This document shows, piece by piece, positions 25,408 through 35,020 of a stretch of 64,000 nucleotides of DNA. The notes under the pieces are model-generated. The model was not told the origin of the DNA, ran no database searches, and saw nothing but the letters and a program-made list of their open reading frames with translations. This stretch comes from an uncultured Ferrimonas sp. Lineage in GTDB: Bacteria > Pseudomonadota > Gammaproteobacteria > Enterobacterales > Shewanellaceae. The stretch lies in contig NZ_CANLCI010000016.1 in assembly GCF_947489035.1 (NCBI RefSeq), positions 33,624 to 97,623 on the forward strand, in the 5' to 3' direction. The stretch's first letter is position 1. Every line of letters starts with the position of its first letter. Made by a program: the position numbers and the translations under genes.

Positions 25408-26726
25408 AGGTCTTTGTCCTCCGCCGCGGCCAACACACCCACGGTGCGGCGCGCTTTGGTTAGGTAGGCTTTCGCTACCCGTTGAATGTCTGCGGCGGTA
25501 ACCGCTTGGTACGCTTCTGGGGCGCTAAACAGCTTGTTGTAGTCGCCAAAAAACAGCTCGTAGGTGCCAACGTTATCGGACCGGCCGTTGATGGTTTGCA
25601 TCCGCTGATAAAACGCCATCAGCTTGCCGTTTTTCACCTTGGTCAGCTCTTGCTCGGTCACCGGCTCAACCGCTAAGCGGTTCACCTCGGCGATCAGGGT
25701 TTGCTCCAGCTTGGCGCTGTCGCTGCCTGGGGTGGCCACGGCGTACAGGTACAGCAGGTTTGGATCGAAGCTCATCGGCATGTAGCCATCCACCGCGGTG
25801 GCCATTTGGCTGTCGACCAAGGCGCGATTCAAGCGGCTGGATTTGCCGCTCAGCAGCAGATCGGTTAACAGATCCAAGGCGTAGTAATCGGCGTTGCTGG
25901 TGGCCGGTACTTTATAAGCCACCATCAAGTTGGTGCTGGAAACCGATGGCTTTTGCACATACACCCGTCGTTCGCCTTTTTGTTCCGGCTCAACGGTGCG
26001 AATGGCGGCGGGCTCTGGTTGCGCGGCAATGCCACCAAAATACTGGGTGGCCATCTGCTGCACTTGCTCAAACTTCACCGCCCCGGAGATCACCACCACG
26101 GCGTTATTGGGGGCGTAGTAGGTTTGGTGATACTGCTGCAGATCCGCCAGCTCCCACGCATTGATGTCGGATTCGTGGCCGATCACCGACCAGCTGTAAG
26201 GGTGAGCCCGAAACGCTACCCCTTTCACTTCTTCACTGAGCATGCGCCAGTTGGAGTTTTCCAACCCTGTGCGGCGCTCAGAGGAGACCACCCCGCGTTC
26301 CGATTCCACCAGTTCGGGATCGATGCTCAGGGCACCAATGCGATCCGCTTCTAAAGAGAACACCACTTCCATCGCATCGGCGGGGAACCAATCGGTGTAG
26401 ACCGTTAGGTTTTCAGTGGTATAGGCATTGTTGGCGCCGCCAGCGGCTTCCATGGTGCGATCGAACATCTTCGGCCCGTAGTTCTCAGAGCCGTTAAACA
26501 TCATGTGTTCAAAGAAGTGCGACAACCCCGTAATGCCGGGCACCTCGTTGCGAGAGCCCACTTTCCAAAACAGGTACATATTGGCATTCGGAATGGTGAA
26601 ATCTTCCATCACCATTACTTTCATGCCGTTATTCAATGTGAAGCTTTGCACGTCCGCTGCGGTGGTGGCTTGCGCCCCCGCCGACAACGCCAGCATTAGC
26701 CCCACTGCGGCTTTACGCAGTGCCAT
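25404..26726 (-). CDS. M16-family zinc peptidase, catalytic subunit
   Basis: 440 residues with a Sec signal (about 20 residues, ends AQA). The inverted zinc motif HxxEH is intact in LSHFFEHMMFNGSENYG, with the distal Glu region VESERGVVSSERR downstream. With the motif-less neighbour it forms the familiar active/inactive pair of bacterial M16 peptidases that act as a heterodimer on periplasmic peptides. Start ATG 26726 has AGGAGG five bases upstream; the adjacent ATG 26729 would leave only two bases. First gene of a two-gene operon. Confidence 0.9.
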   Translation of the reverse strand: MALRKAAVGLMLALSAGAQATTAADVQSFTLNNGMKVMVMEDFTIPNANMYLFWKVGSRNEVPGITGLSHFFEHMMFNGSENYGPKMFDRTMEAAGGANNAYTTENLTVYTDWFPADAMEVVFSLEADRIGALSIDPELVESERGVVSSERRTGLENSNWRMLSEEVKGVAFRAHPYSWSVIGHESDINAWELADLQQYHQTYYAPNNAVVVISGAVKFEQVQQMATQYFGGIAAQPEPAAIRTVEPEQKGERRVYVQKPSVSSTNLMVAYKVPATSNADYYALDLLTDLLLSGKSSRLNRALVDSQMATAVDGYMPMSFDPNLLYLYAVATPGSDSAKLEQTLIAEVNRLAVEPVTEQELTKVKNGKLMAFYQRMQTINGRSDNVGTYELFFGDYNKLFSAPEAYQAVTAADIQRVAKAYLTKARRTVGVLAAAEDKDL

Positions 26727-26848
26727 CATGGCCTCCTAGATCCTTGTTATTGTGCGGAACAACGCCATGAGTGTGACTATTTAGCGCGCAAGTAACAAGC
26801 CGTTAACCCAGGGATTTTTGTTCGCGGATTTTTGCCCGAGGCGGGGCT

Positions 26849-27403
26849 TCAGCGGCCAGAGGGGGCAATGGATGACTGGCTAAGCCACTGCTGTTGCGAC
26901 AACGAAAAGCGCAGCCATTGGCCATGTTGATCTTCACTGCGGCCCGTGGCGCGCATGCCCAGTTTGCTCAGCACCCGCACCGAAGCAGGGTTGGCCACCA
27001 TCACGTTGGCAACGATTTCATTTAAGCCAAACCGAATGAACCCCAGCCGCAACGCCATCGAGGCGGCGGTGGTGGCAATGCCTTGCCCCCACAGCGCGGG
27101 CGGCACTCGGTAACCTAAATCAACCTGCACCTTGCCGTTGCTGGCCACGCACTGGCGCAGGCCACAAAACCCGGCGTAGCGGCCATCGGTTAGGTAGATA
27201 CTCCAGCGGCCAAAGCCAAACTGATGGTAGTGATCGTAATCGCGAATGAAGGCCGCGGCGGCGGCTTCCGAGGGAAAGGGTTTATCGCCGGTGAACGCCA
27301 GCGCTTGCGGCTGATCGTTCATCGCTTTAAAGGCACAGGCATCGCCTTGGGCAAACTGGTGCAGCGATAATATGGCGCTGCGCGCCACCAAAATGCCCGG
27401 CAT
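26849..27403 (-). CDS. GNAT acetyltransferase, RimJ/RimL type
   Basis: 184 residues of the RimJ/RimL-like GNAT subfamily, which acetylate N-termini of ribosomal proteins or small molecules. Visible landmarks are the beta-strand FGRWSIYLTDGRYAGFCGLR, the acetyl-CoA loop LGYRVPPALWGQGIATTAA and IVANVMVANPASVRVLSKLGM with the conserved Asn-x-x-Ser-x-x-x-x-x-x-Lys-x-Gly-Met. It is 9 bases downstream of the Sel1-repeat gene, so the two form an operon. The substrate cannot be told. Confidence 0.85.
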   Translation of the reverse strand: MPGILVARSAILSLHQFAQGDACAFKAMNDQPQALAFTGDKPFPSEAAAAAFIRDYDHYHQFGFGRWSIYLTDGRYAGFCGLRQCVASNGKVQVDLGYRVPPALWGQGIATTAASMALRLGFIRFGLNEIVANVMVANPASVRVLSKLGMRATGRSEDQHGQWLRFSLSQQQWLSQSSIAPSGR

Positions 27404-27412
27404 TGCGGCTCC

Positions 27413-28864
27413 CTAGTCGTTAATGTGGTGATCGCTGCTGTGCTGCGGATAGCCTTGGGCATCAAACTGCTGTCGTACGGCCGCCAACTGTTGCTCACCG
27501 GCGGCAATGGCGCTGTCCAGTTGCGCCACCAGCTCCGGTGCCAATTGGTGGATAGCCCGCCCCAATTCAGAGTGCGGCGCCGCCCGTTGATAAGCCTGCC
27601 ACAGCAGCTGTGCGCCCAGTTGCAGATCCGGCTGAGGCAGCTCCTGTTCAAAGTGCGCCAGCGCCAATTCAAACATCGCCCGAGGCAAGGCACCGTATTC
27701 AATCGCTTGCTGATACAGCGCCTCGGCGGCGGCGGCATTGGCTTCAATGCCATCGCCATCCAAGCGGCGCTGCGCCAGATCGGCAAGGGCTTCTGGGTAG
27801 TGTTGCTCGGCGGCACTTTGCAGCCAGCTGATGCCACTGATTGCATCCACTGCACCGCCTTCACCGGCAAACAACATCACCGCCAACTGGTACTGGGCAT
27901 GAGGGTAGCCCGCTTGCGCGCCTTGCTCGGCACAGCGCCGCGCCTGTTGGTAATCGGCTTGCCCCAACAACCCCTGATAATAGAGCACCGCCAGGTTGGC
28001 CAGTGCTTCCGGTTGTTCTTGTTCGGCGGCGGCCAGCAGGTAGTGTTCTGCTAAGCGCGGATCCTGAGCAAACTGGTGGCTGCCCGTTAAATGAAAATAG
28101 CCCAGCAACGCTTGGGCGTCGGCGTTTTTCTCGGCGGCCGCGGCGCTGATCAGCTCCAGTGCCAGTGGCTCGTCCGCTTCGCCGCTGTAGCCGTGCAGCA
28201 AGGCCACACCATGTTCGAAGCGCGCACCGGCGTGGCGCAGCGAGGCGCGCTCAAACCAGTAAGCCGCTTGGGTCAGTTCATCGCTGGATTCGGTGTGCGG
28301 CTGGGTGTCGTTGGCTTGGGCAAAAGATTCGGCTTGTTCTTGTCGCGCCGCTGCGCGGGCTTTTAACGACAACCCCACCAAGTATTGGGCGCTGGCATCG
28401 TCTTCCATCACGGCGCGGTAGCACAGCTCGCGCCCCGCTTCCGCATCCACCGCTTCAAACTGCCATTGCGGCGCTTGTTGCTGCAGCAACAACGGGTACA
28501 GATCGGCGCATAAGCGGGCGCAATCTTTCACGCTTTTGGCCGCCAGTTGCACCAGTTGTGGCTGCGACAGTTGGTATTTTTCTGGGTGCGCGCCTTTGTT
28601 GCCGTCGTTACGCAGCTTGTGCAGCTTGCGCGCAAGGCGCATGTCCAGCAGCCGCATTTTGCCGAGCTGATCGATGCGGTCGTAGAGGTTTTTTGAGCGG
28701 AATTCAATCTGATGCAGCGCCCCAAGTTGCTCCACCAAGCGGTGGGCGACACTGCGCAGATGCACTAAGGCGTAGGTGGGTACATCAAGGCAGTAGTTGC
28801 GGGCTAACTGGTAGTCGTCCACCAGATCGCGGTTAAGTTGACGGATCAGCTCCAGATCGTTCAT
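27413..28864 (-). CDS. DUF4145-like/Sel1-repeat protein
   Basis: 483 residues. The N-terminal 110 residues resemble the DUF4145 (HEPN-like) domain found at the start of HsdR-type proteins: LDMRLARKLHKLRNDGNKGAHPE is the hallmark. From about residue 140 the protein consists of Sel1-like TPR repeats with recurring A-x-x-x-L-G-x-x-x-x-x-G (for example ADAQALLGYFHLTG, PEALANLAVLYYQG, PHAQYQLAVMLFAGEGG, PEALADLAQRRLDGDG). It has no signal peptide, so it is cytoplasmic; probably an interaction scaffold. Start ATG 28864 has AAAGAGC upstream. Co-transcribed with the GNAT gene. Confidence 0.85.
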   Translation of the reverse strand: MNDLELIRQLNRDLVDDYQLARNYCLDVPTYALVHLRSVAHRLVEQLGALHQIEFRSKNLYDRIDQLGKMRLLDMRLARKLHKLRNDGNKGAHPEKYQLSQPQLVQLAAKSVKDCARLCADLYPLLLQQQAPQWQFEAVDAEAGRELCYRAVMEDDASAQYLVGLSLKARAAARQEQAESFAQANDTQPHTESSDELTQAAYWFERASLRHAGARFEHGVALLHGYSGEADEPLALELISAAAAEKNADAQALLGYFHLTGSHQFAQDPRLAEHYLLAAAEQEQPEALANLAVLYYQGLLGQADYQQARRCAEQGAQAGYPHAQYQLAVMLFAGEGGAVDAISGISWLQSAAEQHYPEALADLAQRRLDGDGIEANAAAAEALYQQAIEYGALPRAMFELALAHFEQELPQPDLQLGAQLLWQAYQRAAPHSELGRAIHQLAPELVAQLDSAIAAGEQQLAAVRQQFDAQGYPQHSSDHHIND

Positions 28865-28928
28865 CAAATGCTCTTTAGCTCAGTTATTGCGGGGCCACTG
28901 CCCGTTAATGTAACTGGCCAAAGGGCAA

Positions 28929-28959
28929 TAAAAAAGGAGGCAAGCGGCTGATTGCCCCC
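28929..28959 (-). terminator. Terminator after the DsbB/DsbI-like gene
   Basis: On the minus strand GGGGGCAA and TTGCCTCC form an imperfect stem followed by T6, ten bases beyond the stop. Confidence 0.65.
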
Positions 28960-28968
28960 ATTGATATT

Positions 28969-29472
28969 TTACTTCGCAATAAAGCGACGCACCCAGCCAA
29001 AAGTCGCCGCGCCAAGACCAATGGCAAAAACGCTGTAAGCAATGATGCAGTACTGCGCCATGTTCAACCCCAGTAGGCTCCAATCGTCTTCCCCGCAGAT
29101 CCCTGAAGGTTGAAATTCATATGGAAACCACTGGTGCAGCGGCAAGCCCAATGGGAATGTCGGCTCGGTGGAACATGCGCTACCACCGCCACCGGCAGCA
29201 AACAGATCGCCACCGCTGGCCATCACGTCATCCAGTGCGTGGCTGGAGTCGTGCAGTGCATTCAGATCGAACGACCACATCAACCCTTGCAACACGCCGT
29301 ACCAAGCCAACGCCATGCCGCATACTTTCAGCACATTATTGCTGGGGTTACCGGCGATAATGACACCGGCAAATAAAATGCAGAACGGACTAAAGCGGAT
29401 GTAGACGCAGATTTCACAGGGATCCATTTCAAGGAACCACTGGAAGTAGCCCATCGCCGATAAAATCAGCAA
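28969..29472 (-). CDS. DsbB/DsbI-like thiol oxidase, probable frameshift at 5' end
   Basis: Inner-membrane protein of the DsbB/DsbI fold, which reoxidises periplasmic DsbA/DsbL and passes electrons to quinone. Visible: the first Cys pair in MDPCEICVYIR, a periplasmic loop with a second pair (GSACSTEP...PSGICGEDDW), and three further membrane helices. The continuous frame starts abruptly inside what should be TM1 and has only TTG/CTG as first codons after a stop at about 29487. The missing part (EWQQQRWLWLLMSG) is encoded immediately upstream in another frame. Removing one base near 29478-29484 would join them as WLLMSG-LLLILSAMGYFQW, a normal family N-terminus. Either the gene is inactive or there is a sequencing error. 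No assT or dsbL partner is nearby. Confidence 0.75.
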   Translation of the reverse strand: MLILSAMGYFQWFLEMDPCEICVYIRFSPFCILFAGVIIAGNPSNNVLKVCGMALAWYGVLQGLMWSFDLNALHDSSHALDDVMASGGDLFAAGGGGSACSTEPTFPLGLPLHQWFPYEFQPSGICGEDDWSLLGLNMAQYCIIAYSVFAIGLGAATFGWVRRFIAK

Positions 29473-29667
29473 CAGCGCCGCTCATCAGTAACCACAGCCA
29501 CCGTTGTTGCTGCCACTCCGTTAAGGTTTGTGCTGGCGGGAATAATGTCAGTTTTGGTGCAACTTAGATCGCAGAACATGGCCTTTAGGGCCACAGCCCC
29601 TCTTTTGTTATTTGTGCAAAAACGCCGTTATTGCACATTCACGCCGTCGCGCGGAGTCGCCCCAACA

Positions 29668-29700
29668 AAAAAGGCAACGCCAAGATGGCGTTGCCTTTTT
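29668..29700 (-). terminator. Terminator after ftnA
   Basis: AAGGCAACGCCA / TGGCGTTGCCTT stem with A/T runs on both sides, about 20 bases beyond the ferritin stop. Confidence 0.85.
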
Positions 29701-29719
29701 GGCGGAACCAAACCCAAGG

Positions 29720-30247
29720 TTACTCGGCGGTGTCCTGCATCACGCTGCTGCCTTCGGCCGTGGCCAGCTGGGCAAGCTCTTTGTCGATCAGGTACAGGCT
29801 GGCGCCGTCGTTGCCCACCAGTTCAATGCGGTCGAGTACGCCTTTGAACAGCTTCTCTTCTTCGTGCTGCTCGGCCACGTACCACTGCAGGAAGTTGAAA
29901 GTAGAGTAATCTTGGTTAGCAAAAGCGGTGTGAGCCAAATCGTTGATCTTTTTGGTGATCAGCTGTTCGTGCTCAAAGGTTTTTACAAACACATCGTGCA
30001 GTGATTCAAACTGCGATTCGGGCGCATCAATCGCCCCTAACAGCGGCATGCCGCCGGCTTCAGACACGTAGGTGAACAAACGGCGCATGTGCTCCATCTC
30101 TTCATCGGCGTGCGCACGCAGAAACTCAGCCGCGCCTTCAAAGCCCTTGTCTTCACACCATGCGCTCATTTGCAGGTAAAGGTTAGAGGAGAAAAACTCC
30201 AGATTGATCTGCTCGTTGAGGCGGGTGGTCATTGCTGCAGCCAACAT
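29720..30247 (-). CDS. ftnA: Non-heme ferritin
   Basis: 175-residue ferritin subunit that oxidises Fe2+ and stores iron in a 24-mer shell. The ferroxidase ligands align with E. coli FtnA: Glu17 ([10 protein letters not shown]), Glu49/Glu50 and His53 ([12 protein letters not shown]), a Glu around 94, and QHEEEKL near 128-133. ATG 30247 has AAGGAGC five bases upstream. Monocistronic with its own terminator. I did not find a convincing Fur box upstream by eye. Confidence 0.93.
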   Translation of the reverse strand: MLAAAMTTRLNEQINLEFFSSNLYLQMSAWCEDKGFEGAAEFLRAHADEEMEHMRRLFTYVSEAGGMPLLGAIDAPESQFESLHDVFVKTFEHEQLITKKINDLAHTAFANQDYSTFNFLQWYVAEQHEEEKLFKGVLDRIELVGNDGASLYLIDKELAQLATAEGSSVMQDTAE

Positions 30248-30412
30248 GTAACGCTCCTTGATTGGATTTTATCGGCCGTTATGGCTTCCCAATTGGGTAA
30301 CCAGAACAACCCTTTACTGCTGGCTATGGTGCTACGGTCACCGCCCCAGCGCAACCATACCGATGGGATTGGATCACAGCGCGCTGATAAATTGCAGGTG
30401 GAAGTCAGCGGC

Positions 30413-30826
30413 TTAAACCGACGGAGGCCGCCACATCAGCAGCAATGGCTGCTTGCGGCAATAGGCTTGATAGGGTGCCAAGATCGGCGCTGGTGCGCTG
30501 GTTTGCGCTTGATAGCCCGCCCGTTGATATAAGCCGTGCAGATGGGGATAGGGGTAGCACCAGATGGGCTCGGCCACGGCCGCATCAATAAACTGCAGCA
30601 AGTGTAACGCCAAGCCTTGGCGCCGATAGGCGGGATCCACCAGCAGCGCCCGCAACAGCCAGTGCTCGCCTTTGGGGGCGAGCCGCAGCACCGCCACAAT
30701 CTGTTGCGTGGGGTTGCGTAACACTGCGATGCGTTCGTCGCCTTTGGCTTTCTCTTTACTGCCACAGCGGCGGTAAAAGGCGGTTGCCAGCGGCGCTTGC
30801 AGCGGCGTAAGCCACTGGCCGATCAC
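30413..30826 (-). CDS. GNAT-family N-acetyltransferase
   Basis: 137 residues with a short GNAT fold. [18 protein letters not shown] forms the central strands, [24 protein letters not shown] is the acetyl-CoA binding motif A (R-R-Q-G-L-A), and [16 protein letters not shown] is the C-terminal motif. The substrate is unknown. The start overlaps the rsmJ stop by four bases, so it is translationally coupled to that rRNA methyltransferase. Confidence 0.85.
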   Translation of the reverse strand: MIGQWLTPLQAPLATAFYRRCGSKEKAKGDERIAVLRNPTQQIVAVLRLAPKGEHWLLRALLVDPAYRRQGLALHLLQFIDAAVAEPIWCYPYPHLHGLYQRAGYQAQTSAPAPILAPYQAYCRKQPLLLMWRPPSV

Positions 30827-31578
30827 GCCATCGCCGCCTTCACGTACACATCAAAGCGGTTCTTTTTGGTGGCGATCACCGTGCTGGGTTTCTTACCATC
30901 GAGATCTTCGGCGTAGTCTGGGCGCTTCACCACCACCCGCTTGCTGGCTAAGGCCAACGCCGGAGCCAACAGGCCGTCGGCATCCAGATCGGCACCAACC
31001 AGCTGCTGGAATACCCGCATCTCTTTCTTTACCAGCGCCGATTTCGCGCGATGGGGATACATCGGATCCAGATAAACCACGTCGGGTTGCAGCGCCAACT
31101 GCCCCAGTTGCTCAACGCTGTTGCCGTGATGCAGCTGCAACCGCTGCTGCAGCCACGGGCCAATCTCCGGATCTTGATACGCCCGTTGCAGGCCATCGTC
31201 CAGCAACGCCGCCACCACCGGATGGCGTTCCACCATGGTAACGGTGCAACCAAGGCTGGCCAGCACAAAGGCATCGCGCCCTAAGCCTGCGGTGCCATCC
31301 ACCACCGTGGGCATCACCCCGCCTTTAAGCCCAACGGCTTTGGCGATGGCTTGGCCTCGGCCCCCCCCGAATTTACGCCGGTGCGCCACCGCGCCGCCGA
31401 TCAAATCCACCTCTATCGCCCCAAGCTTCGGTTCGGCGCGCAGATACAGGCTTAACCGCTCTTGCTGATAGCACAACAGAAACGGCGCTTCATCCGAGTG
31501 CACCAATCCCCACCGCGCGGCCATCTGTTGCAGGCGTTCTGGGTGTTGTTGGCTGAGATCAAGGTAGATGGCGGTCAT
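30823..31578 (-). CDS. rsmJ: 16S rRNA (guanine-1516 N2)-methyltransferase
   Basis: 251 residues (E. coli RsmJ 250). Class I SAM-dependent methyltransferase that makes m2G1516 in 16S rRNA. Motif I is [16 protein letters not shown] and the catalytic D-P-M-Y loop is [29 protein letters not shown] is characteristic of the family. Start ATG 31578 matches the family N-terminus (MTAIYLDL); an in-frame extension to 31641 would cross the neighbouring terminator region. Coupled to the GNAT gene downstream. Confidence 0.94.
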   Translation of the reverse strand: MTAIYLDLSQQHPERLQQMAARWGLVHSDEAPFLLCYQQERLSLYLRAEPKLGAIEVDLIGGAVAHRRKFGGGRGQAIAKAVGLKGGVMPTVVDGTAGLGRDAFVLASLGCTVTMVERHPVVAALLDDGLQRAYQDPEIGPWLQQRLQLHHGNSVEQLGQLALQPDVVYLDPMYPHRAKSALVKKEMRVFQQLVGADLDADGLLAPALALASKRVVVKRPDYAEDLDGKKPSTVIATKKNRFDVYVKAAMA

Positions 31579-31637
31579 GGTTGGCTCGATGATGGCGACA
31601 CAGATTTGCGGGCAGTATAAAGGTAGCGCCAAAAACG

Positions 31638-31664
31638 ACAAGAGCCGACATTGTCGGCTCTTGT
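31638..31664 (-). terminator. Terminator after the TetR-type gene at 31689
   Basis: ACAAGAGCCGACA / TGTCGGCTCTTGT, 13-bp arms. On the minus strand it is followed by CGTTTTTGG. Confidence 0.8.
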
Positions 31665-31688
31665 GCGGGGGCAGGCTGAAGCGGCAAG

Positions 31689-32408
31689 TTAAGCGGCAGC
31701 AACGTCACCTAAGGTCAGCCCTTCCAGCTGTTGCTGGTTTTGGCTCAGCACTTCAAAACAGCGTTCGTGCCAGTTGCCCTGCGGTGCCGCGATCCCCGCT
31801 TGCACCAACAGCGCCGACAGCGCATCCATCATGATGGTTTCATCTTGCAGCAGTTTTACTGGGCTTAGGGTTTGTCGCGACGCTTGCAACTGCACCCCCA
31901 ACATCAGGGCGCGGCCGGTTTCGGCCATGCGTTCAATGGCAACGCTGTCGAGGCTGGCTGTGCCACTGTCCACCGCCTGTTGCAGTACGGCTTTTAAGAC
32001 CAGCGACAGCTCGTGCGTGGTTTGACGCAACACCACCTGACGCTGATCAGCAGCACGGCACCACAGCTCGGTGTGGCTAACCAGCATCTCTAACTGCGCT
32101 AACACGTCGTCTTGCACCAAGCGACGACGATCGGACAGCAGCAACACCATGAACTTTTCAGCGGTGCTGATTGGCATCTGCTGTACTAATTCAAACCAAT
32201 CGCTGCGGCGTTGTACGGCCAGCTGCACCAGTGCCGCCATCATGTCTTCTTTCGACAGGAAGTGGCCATACAGGGTGCCAACTGAACATTCCGCTACGCG
32301 AGCAACATCCGCCATGCGAAAGTCCAGTGCACCTTTACTGCGGGCGGTGCTCAGTGCCGCGGCCAAAATACGCCGTTCTCTTGATTTGAACAGTTCCGAT
32401 TTGTTCAT
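31689..32408 (-). CDS. TetR/AcrR-family transcriptional regulator
   Basis: 239 residues. The N-terminal helix-turn-helix is typical: [52 protein letters not shown] (residues about 10-60). The ligand-binding domain, about 180 residues, shows no diagnostic motif. Start ATG 32408 has GGAG eight bases upstream. No target gene is divergent from it; the upstream region is a long AT-rich block, so it may act elsewhere or regulate itself. Confidence 0.85.
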   Translation of the reverse strand: MNKSELFKSRERRILAAALSTARSKGALDFRMADVARVAECSVGTLYGHFLSKEDMMAALVQLAVQRRSDWFELVQQMPISTAEKFMVLLLSDRRRLVQDDVLAQLEMLVSHTELWCRAADQRQVVLRQTTHELSLVLKAVLQQAVDSGTASLDSVAIERMAETGRALMLGVQLQASRQTLSPVKLLQDETIMMDALSALLVQAGIAAPQGNWHERCFEVLSQNQQQLEGLTLGDVAAA

Positions 32409-32429
32409 GATGCAAACTCCGTTAATCAA

Positions 32430-32750
32430 TTAATCAATAACCACGCGATTAACGCACCGTTATTGCTGCTGATTATGATCAAATCAAATTCAGCTCCAGC
32501 AGACTGAGGCACGGATCACACAACACGCTCATTTTTCTTTTGATAACAACATGTTGATCGAATCGGCTCATTTTTGGTTATTGCATTATTTGTTTTTTTT
32601 ATTAACTAGGCGGATTGTTTATATTTATTACTCAACTGCGCTTCATTACGATAACAATTGAATTTTATTCATTAGTTTTTTATTTCATCAGTTCGTTTTC
32701 AGCCAGCATAAAAATTAAGATAAACCGATTTATTTAGCGGGATGAAATAA
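32430..32750. other. AT-rich non-coding block between tetR-type gene and prlC
   Basis: About 320 bases with no coding signal and a conspicuously low GC content, including T and A tracts around 32589-32606. It contains a tandem TTAATCAATTAATCAA (32422-32437), just upstream of the regulator's start, that could be an operator. The promoter of the TetR-type gene must lie here. The composition suggests an H-NS-type target or remnant DNA. Confidence 0.5.
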
Positions 32751-32752
32751 AA

Positions 32753-32775
32753 AGCCCTCGCACAAGGCGAGGGCT
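32753..32775 (-). terminator. Terminator after prlC
   Basis: AGCCCTCGC / GCGAGGGCT with a five-base loop; the minus strand continues TTTTTATTT. Confidence 0.85.
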
Positions 32776-32811
32776 AAATAAACAGGTTAAGGCTAGAAGT
32801 TCTGTAAGACT

Positions 32812-34854
32812 TTAGCGGGCGATGCCGCAGTGGCGCAGCAGCGCTTCGGTGCTTGGCTCGCGGCCACGGAACGCCACAAACAGGTTCATCGGTTCGTCGC
32901 TGCCACCACGCTCTAGCACGTGTTGGGCAAAATCCGCCCCCGCTTGCGCCGAGAAGATCCCTTCCTCTTCAAAGCGGCTAAATGCGTCGGCAGACAACAC
33001 TTCCGCCCACTTGTAGCTGTAGTAACCGGCGGCGTAACCGCCAGCAAAGATGTGGCTAAAACCATGCTGGAAGCGGTTGAATTCCACCACCGGCACCACC
33101 GCCACTTGGCCGCGCACCTGATCCAAAATGGTTTGCACCCAATCGCTGGTGTCGCTTTGGTATTCCAAGTGCATGCGGAAATCAAACAGCGAGAACTCCA
33201 ACTGACGCAGCATCATCATCGCGCTTTGGTAGTTTTTGGCCGCCAGCATCTTATCCAGCATCGCTTTTGGCAGTGGCTCGCCGCTTTCGAAGTGGCCGGA
33301 GATCTGCGCCAGCGCCTCTTCTTCCCAACACCAGTTTTCTAAGAATTGGCTTGGCAGTTCTACCGCATCCCACGGCACGCCGTTGATCCCCGCCACGCCA
33401 CTGGCATCGACTCGGGTCAGCATGTGGTGGATGCCGTGGCCAAATTCGTGGAACAGGGTAACCACTTCGTCGTGGGTAAACAGCGCAGGCTGATCGCCCA
33501 CGGGCGCGGTGAAGTTACAGGTTAAGTACGCCACCGGCTTTTGCAGCTGGCCCGCCAAGGTGAAACGGCGGCCTTGGCAATCGTCCATCCAGGCGCCACC
33601 GCGCTTATGCTGACGGGCGTACATGTCTAAGTAGAAGCTGCCGCGCACGCTGCCATCGGCTTCTAAAATGTCGAAGAAGCGCACGTCGTCGTGCCACTTA
33701 TCAAATTCGCTGCGCTCGGCAACCTTCACCCCGAACAGACGCTCGACGGTGTAGAACAGGCCAGACAGCACCTTGTCTTCAGGGAAGTACGGCTTTAACG
33801 CTTCATCCGAGATGTCATACAGATCCTGCTTTTGTTTCTCGGCAAAGTAGGTCACGTCCCACGGTTGCAGATCTTGATGGCCGTGCGTATCGGCGGCGTA
33901 TTTGGCCAAGGTTTTAAACTCTTGCTCGCCTTGGGCTTTGGACGCCAGCGCCAGCTCGTTCAAGAAGGTGATCACTTGATCCGGCGTTTGCGCCATCTTG
34001 GTGGCCAGCGACTTATCGGCGTAGCTGGCAAAGCCCAACAGCTGCGCTAATTCGTGGCGCAGAGCAAGGGTTTCGGTCATCAGCGCGCTGTTATCAAACT
34101 CACCGGCATTAGGGCCTTGATCCGACGCGCGGGTAGTAAAGGCGGTGTAGGCTTCGCGGCGCAGCTGCGCGTCGTCGGCGTAGGTCATTACCGCAAGGTA
34201 CGATGGGAACTCCAGCGTTAACAGGTAACCGGATTGCTCACGCAACTCGGCGGCCTGCTTGGCGGCGGCAATGGCGTATTCGGGCAGCCCCTGCAACGCG
34301 CTGGCGTCGTCGAGCTGTTTGGTCCACGCATTGGTGGCGTCCAACACGTTGTTGGAATACTGGCTGGACAGATCCGACAGGCGGCTGACGATTTCGCCGT
34401 AACGCTGCTGTTTGTCGTCGTCTAAGCCGATGCCCGACAGTTCAAAATCACGCAAAGAATTGGTGATCACTTTTTGCTGTGCGCTGGTCAATTCGGCAAA
34501 GCCGTCACTGGCGGCCAGCTCTTTATAGGCTTGGTACAGCCCTTTGTGCTGCCCCAGCCAAGTGCTGTATTCCGACAACATCGGCAAACAAGCATCGTGG
34601 GCGGTTCGCCATTCGTCGGTGCTCACTACCGAATTCATGTGGCCTACGGGGCTCCATAAACGCGACAGTCGATCCTCGGCTTCATCCAATGGGGCAACAA
34701 GGTTATCCCAGTGCCACGGGCCGCCCGCTGCCATCGTTTGCTCAACGGTCTCGCGGCAGTGTTGCAGCGCGGCTTCCACCGCTGGCTGAATGTGTTCAGC
34801 GCGAATTTTAGAAAATTCCGGTAGGGCTTGCAGATCCAGCAGAGGGTTTGGCAT
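32812..34854 (-). CDS. prlC: Oligopeptidase A (M3 metallopeptidase)
   Basis: 680-residue cytoplasmic zinc endopeptidase that degrades signal peptides and other oligopeptides. The zinc site HEFGH is at residues 469-473 in VTLFHEFGHGIHHML, the same position as E. coli OpdA, with the third ligand Glu downstream (ENWCWEEEAL). Start ATG 34854 has AAAGGAGC upstream; an in-frame extension to 34926 lacks homology. A rsmJ-type neighbour (common next to prlC in E. coli) is present about 1.2 kb away, with the TetR-type gene in between. Confidence 0.95.
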   Translation of the reverse strand: MPNPLLDLQALPEFSKIRAEHIQPAVEAALQHCRETVEQTMAAGGPWHWDNLVAPLDEAEDRLSRLWSPVGHMNSVVSTDEWRTAHDACLPMLSEYSTWLGQHKGLYQAYKELAASDGFAELTSAQQKVITNSLRDFELSGIGLDDDKQQRYGEIVSRLSDLSSQYSNNVLDATNAWTKQLDDASALQGLPEYAIAAAKQAAELREQSGYLLTLEFPSYLAVMTYADDAQLRREAYTAFTTRASDQGPNAGEFDNSALMTETLALRHELAQLLGFASYADKSLATKMAQTPDQVITFLNELALASKAQGEQEFKTLAKYAADTHGHQDLQPWDVTYFAEKQKQDLYDISDEALKPYFPEDKVLSGLFYTVERLFGVKVAERSEFDKWHDDVRFFDILEADGSVRGSFYLDMYARQHKRGGAWMDDCQGRRFTLAGQLQKPVAYLTCNFTAPVGDQPALFTHDEVVTLFHEFGHGIHHMLTRVDASGVAGINGVPWDAVELPSQFLENWCWEEEALAQISGHFESGEPLPKAMLDKMLAAKNYQSAMMMLRQLEFSLFDFRMHLEYQSDTSDWVQTILDQVRGQVAVVPVVEFNRFQHGFSHIFAGGYAAGYYSYKWAEVLSADAFSRFEEEGIFSAQAGADFAQHVLERGGSDEPMNLFVAFRGREPSTEALLRHCGIAR

Positions 34855-34971
34855 GTGAGCTCCTTTGCACAACAAAATAAGCAGGATAGTAACGCCTAAC
34901 TTGGGGGCGAAGTGGCGTAACTTCAACCACCTCAGCCGAGCATTTACGCGTAACTGTGGCCTAAAACGACA

Positions 34972-34997
34972 AAAGCCGCTGCAAAGGCAGCGGCTTT
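34972..34997 (-). terminator. Terminator after the 232-residue beta-barrel gene
   Basis: AAAGCCGCTGC / GCAGCGGCTTT, four-base loop; on the minus strand TTTTGTCGTTTT follows. Confidence 0.85.
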
Positions 34998-35020
34998 AAC
35001 CAAAACTGACGCGTTTGGCA

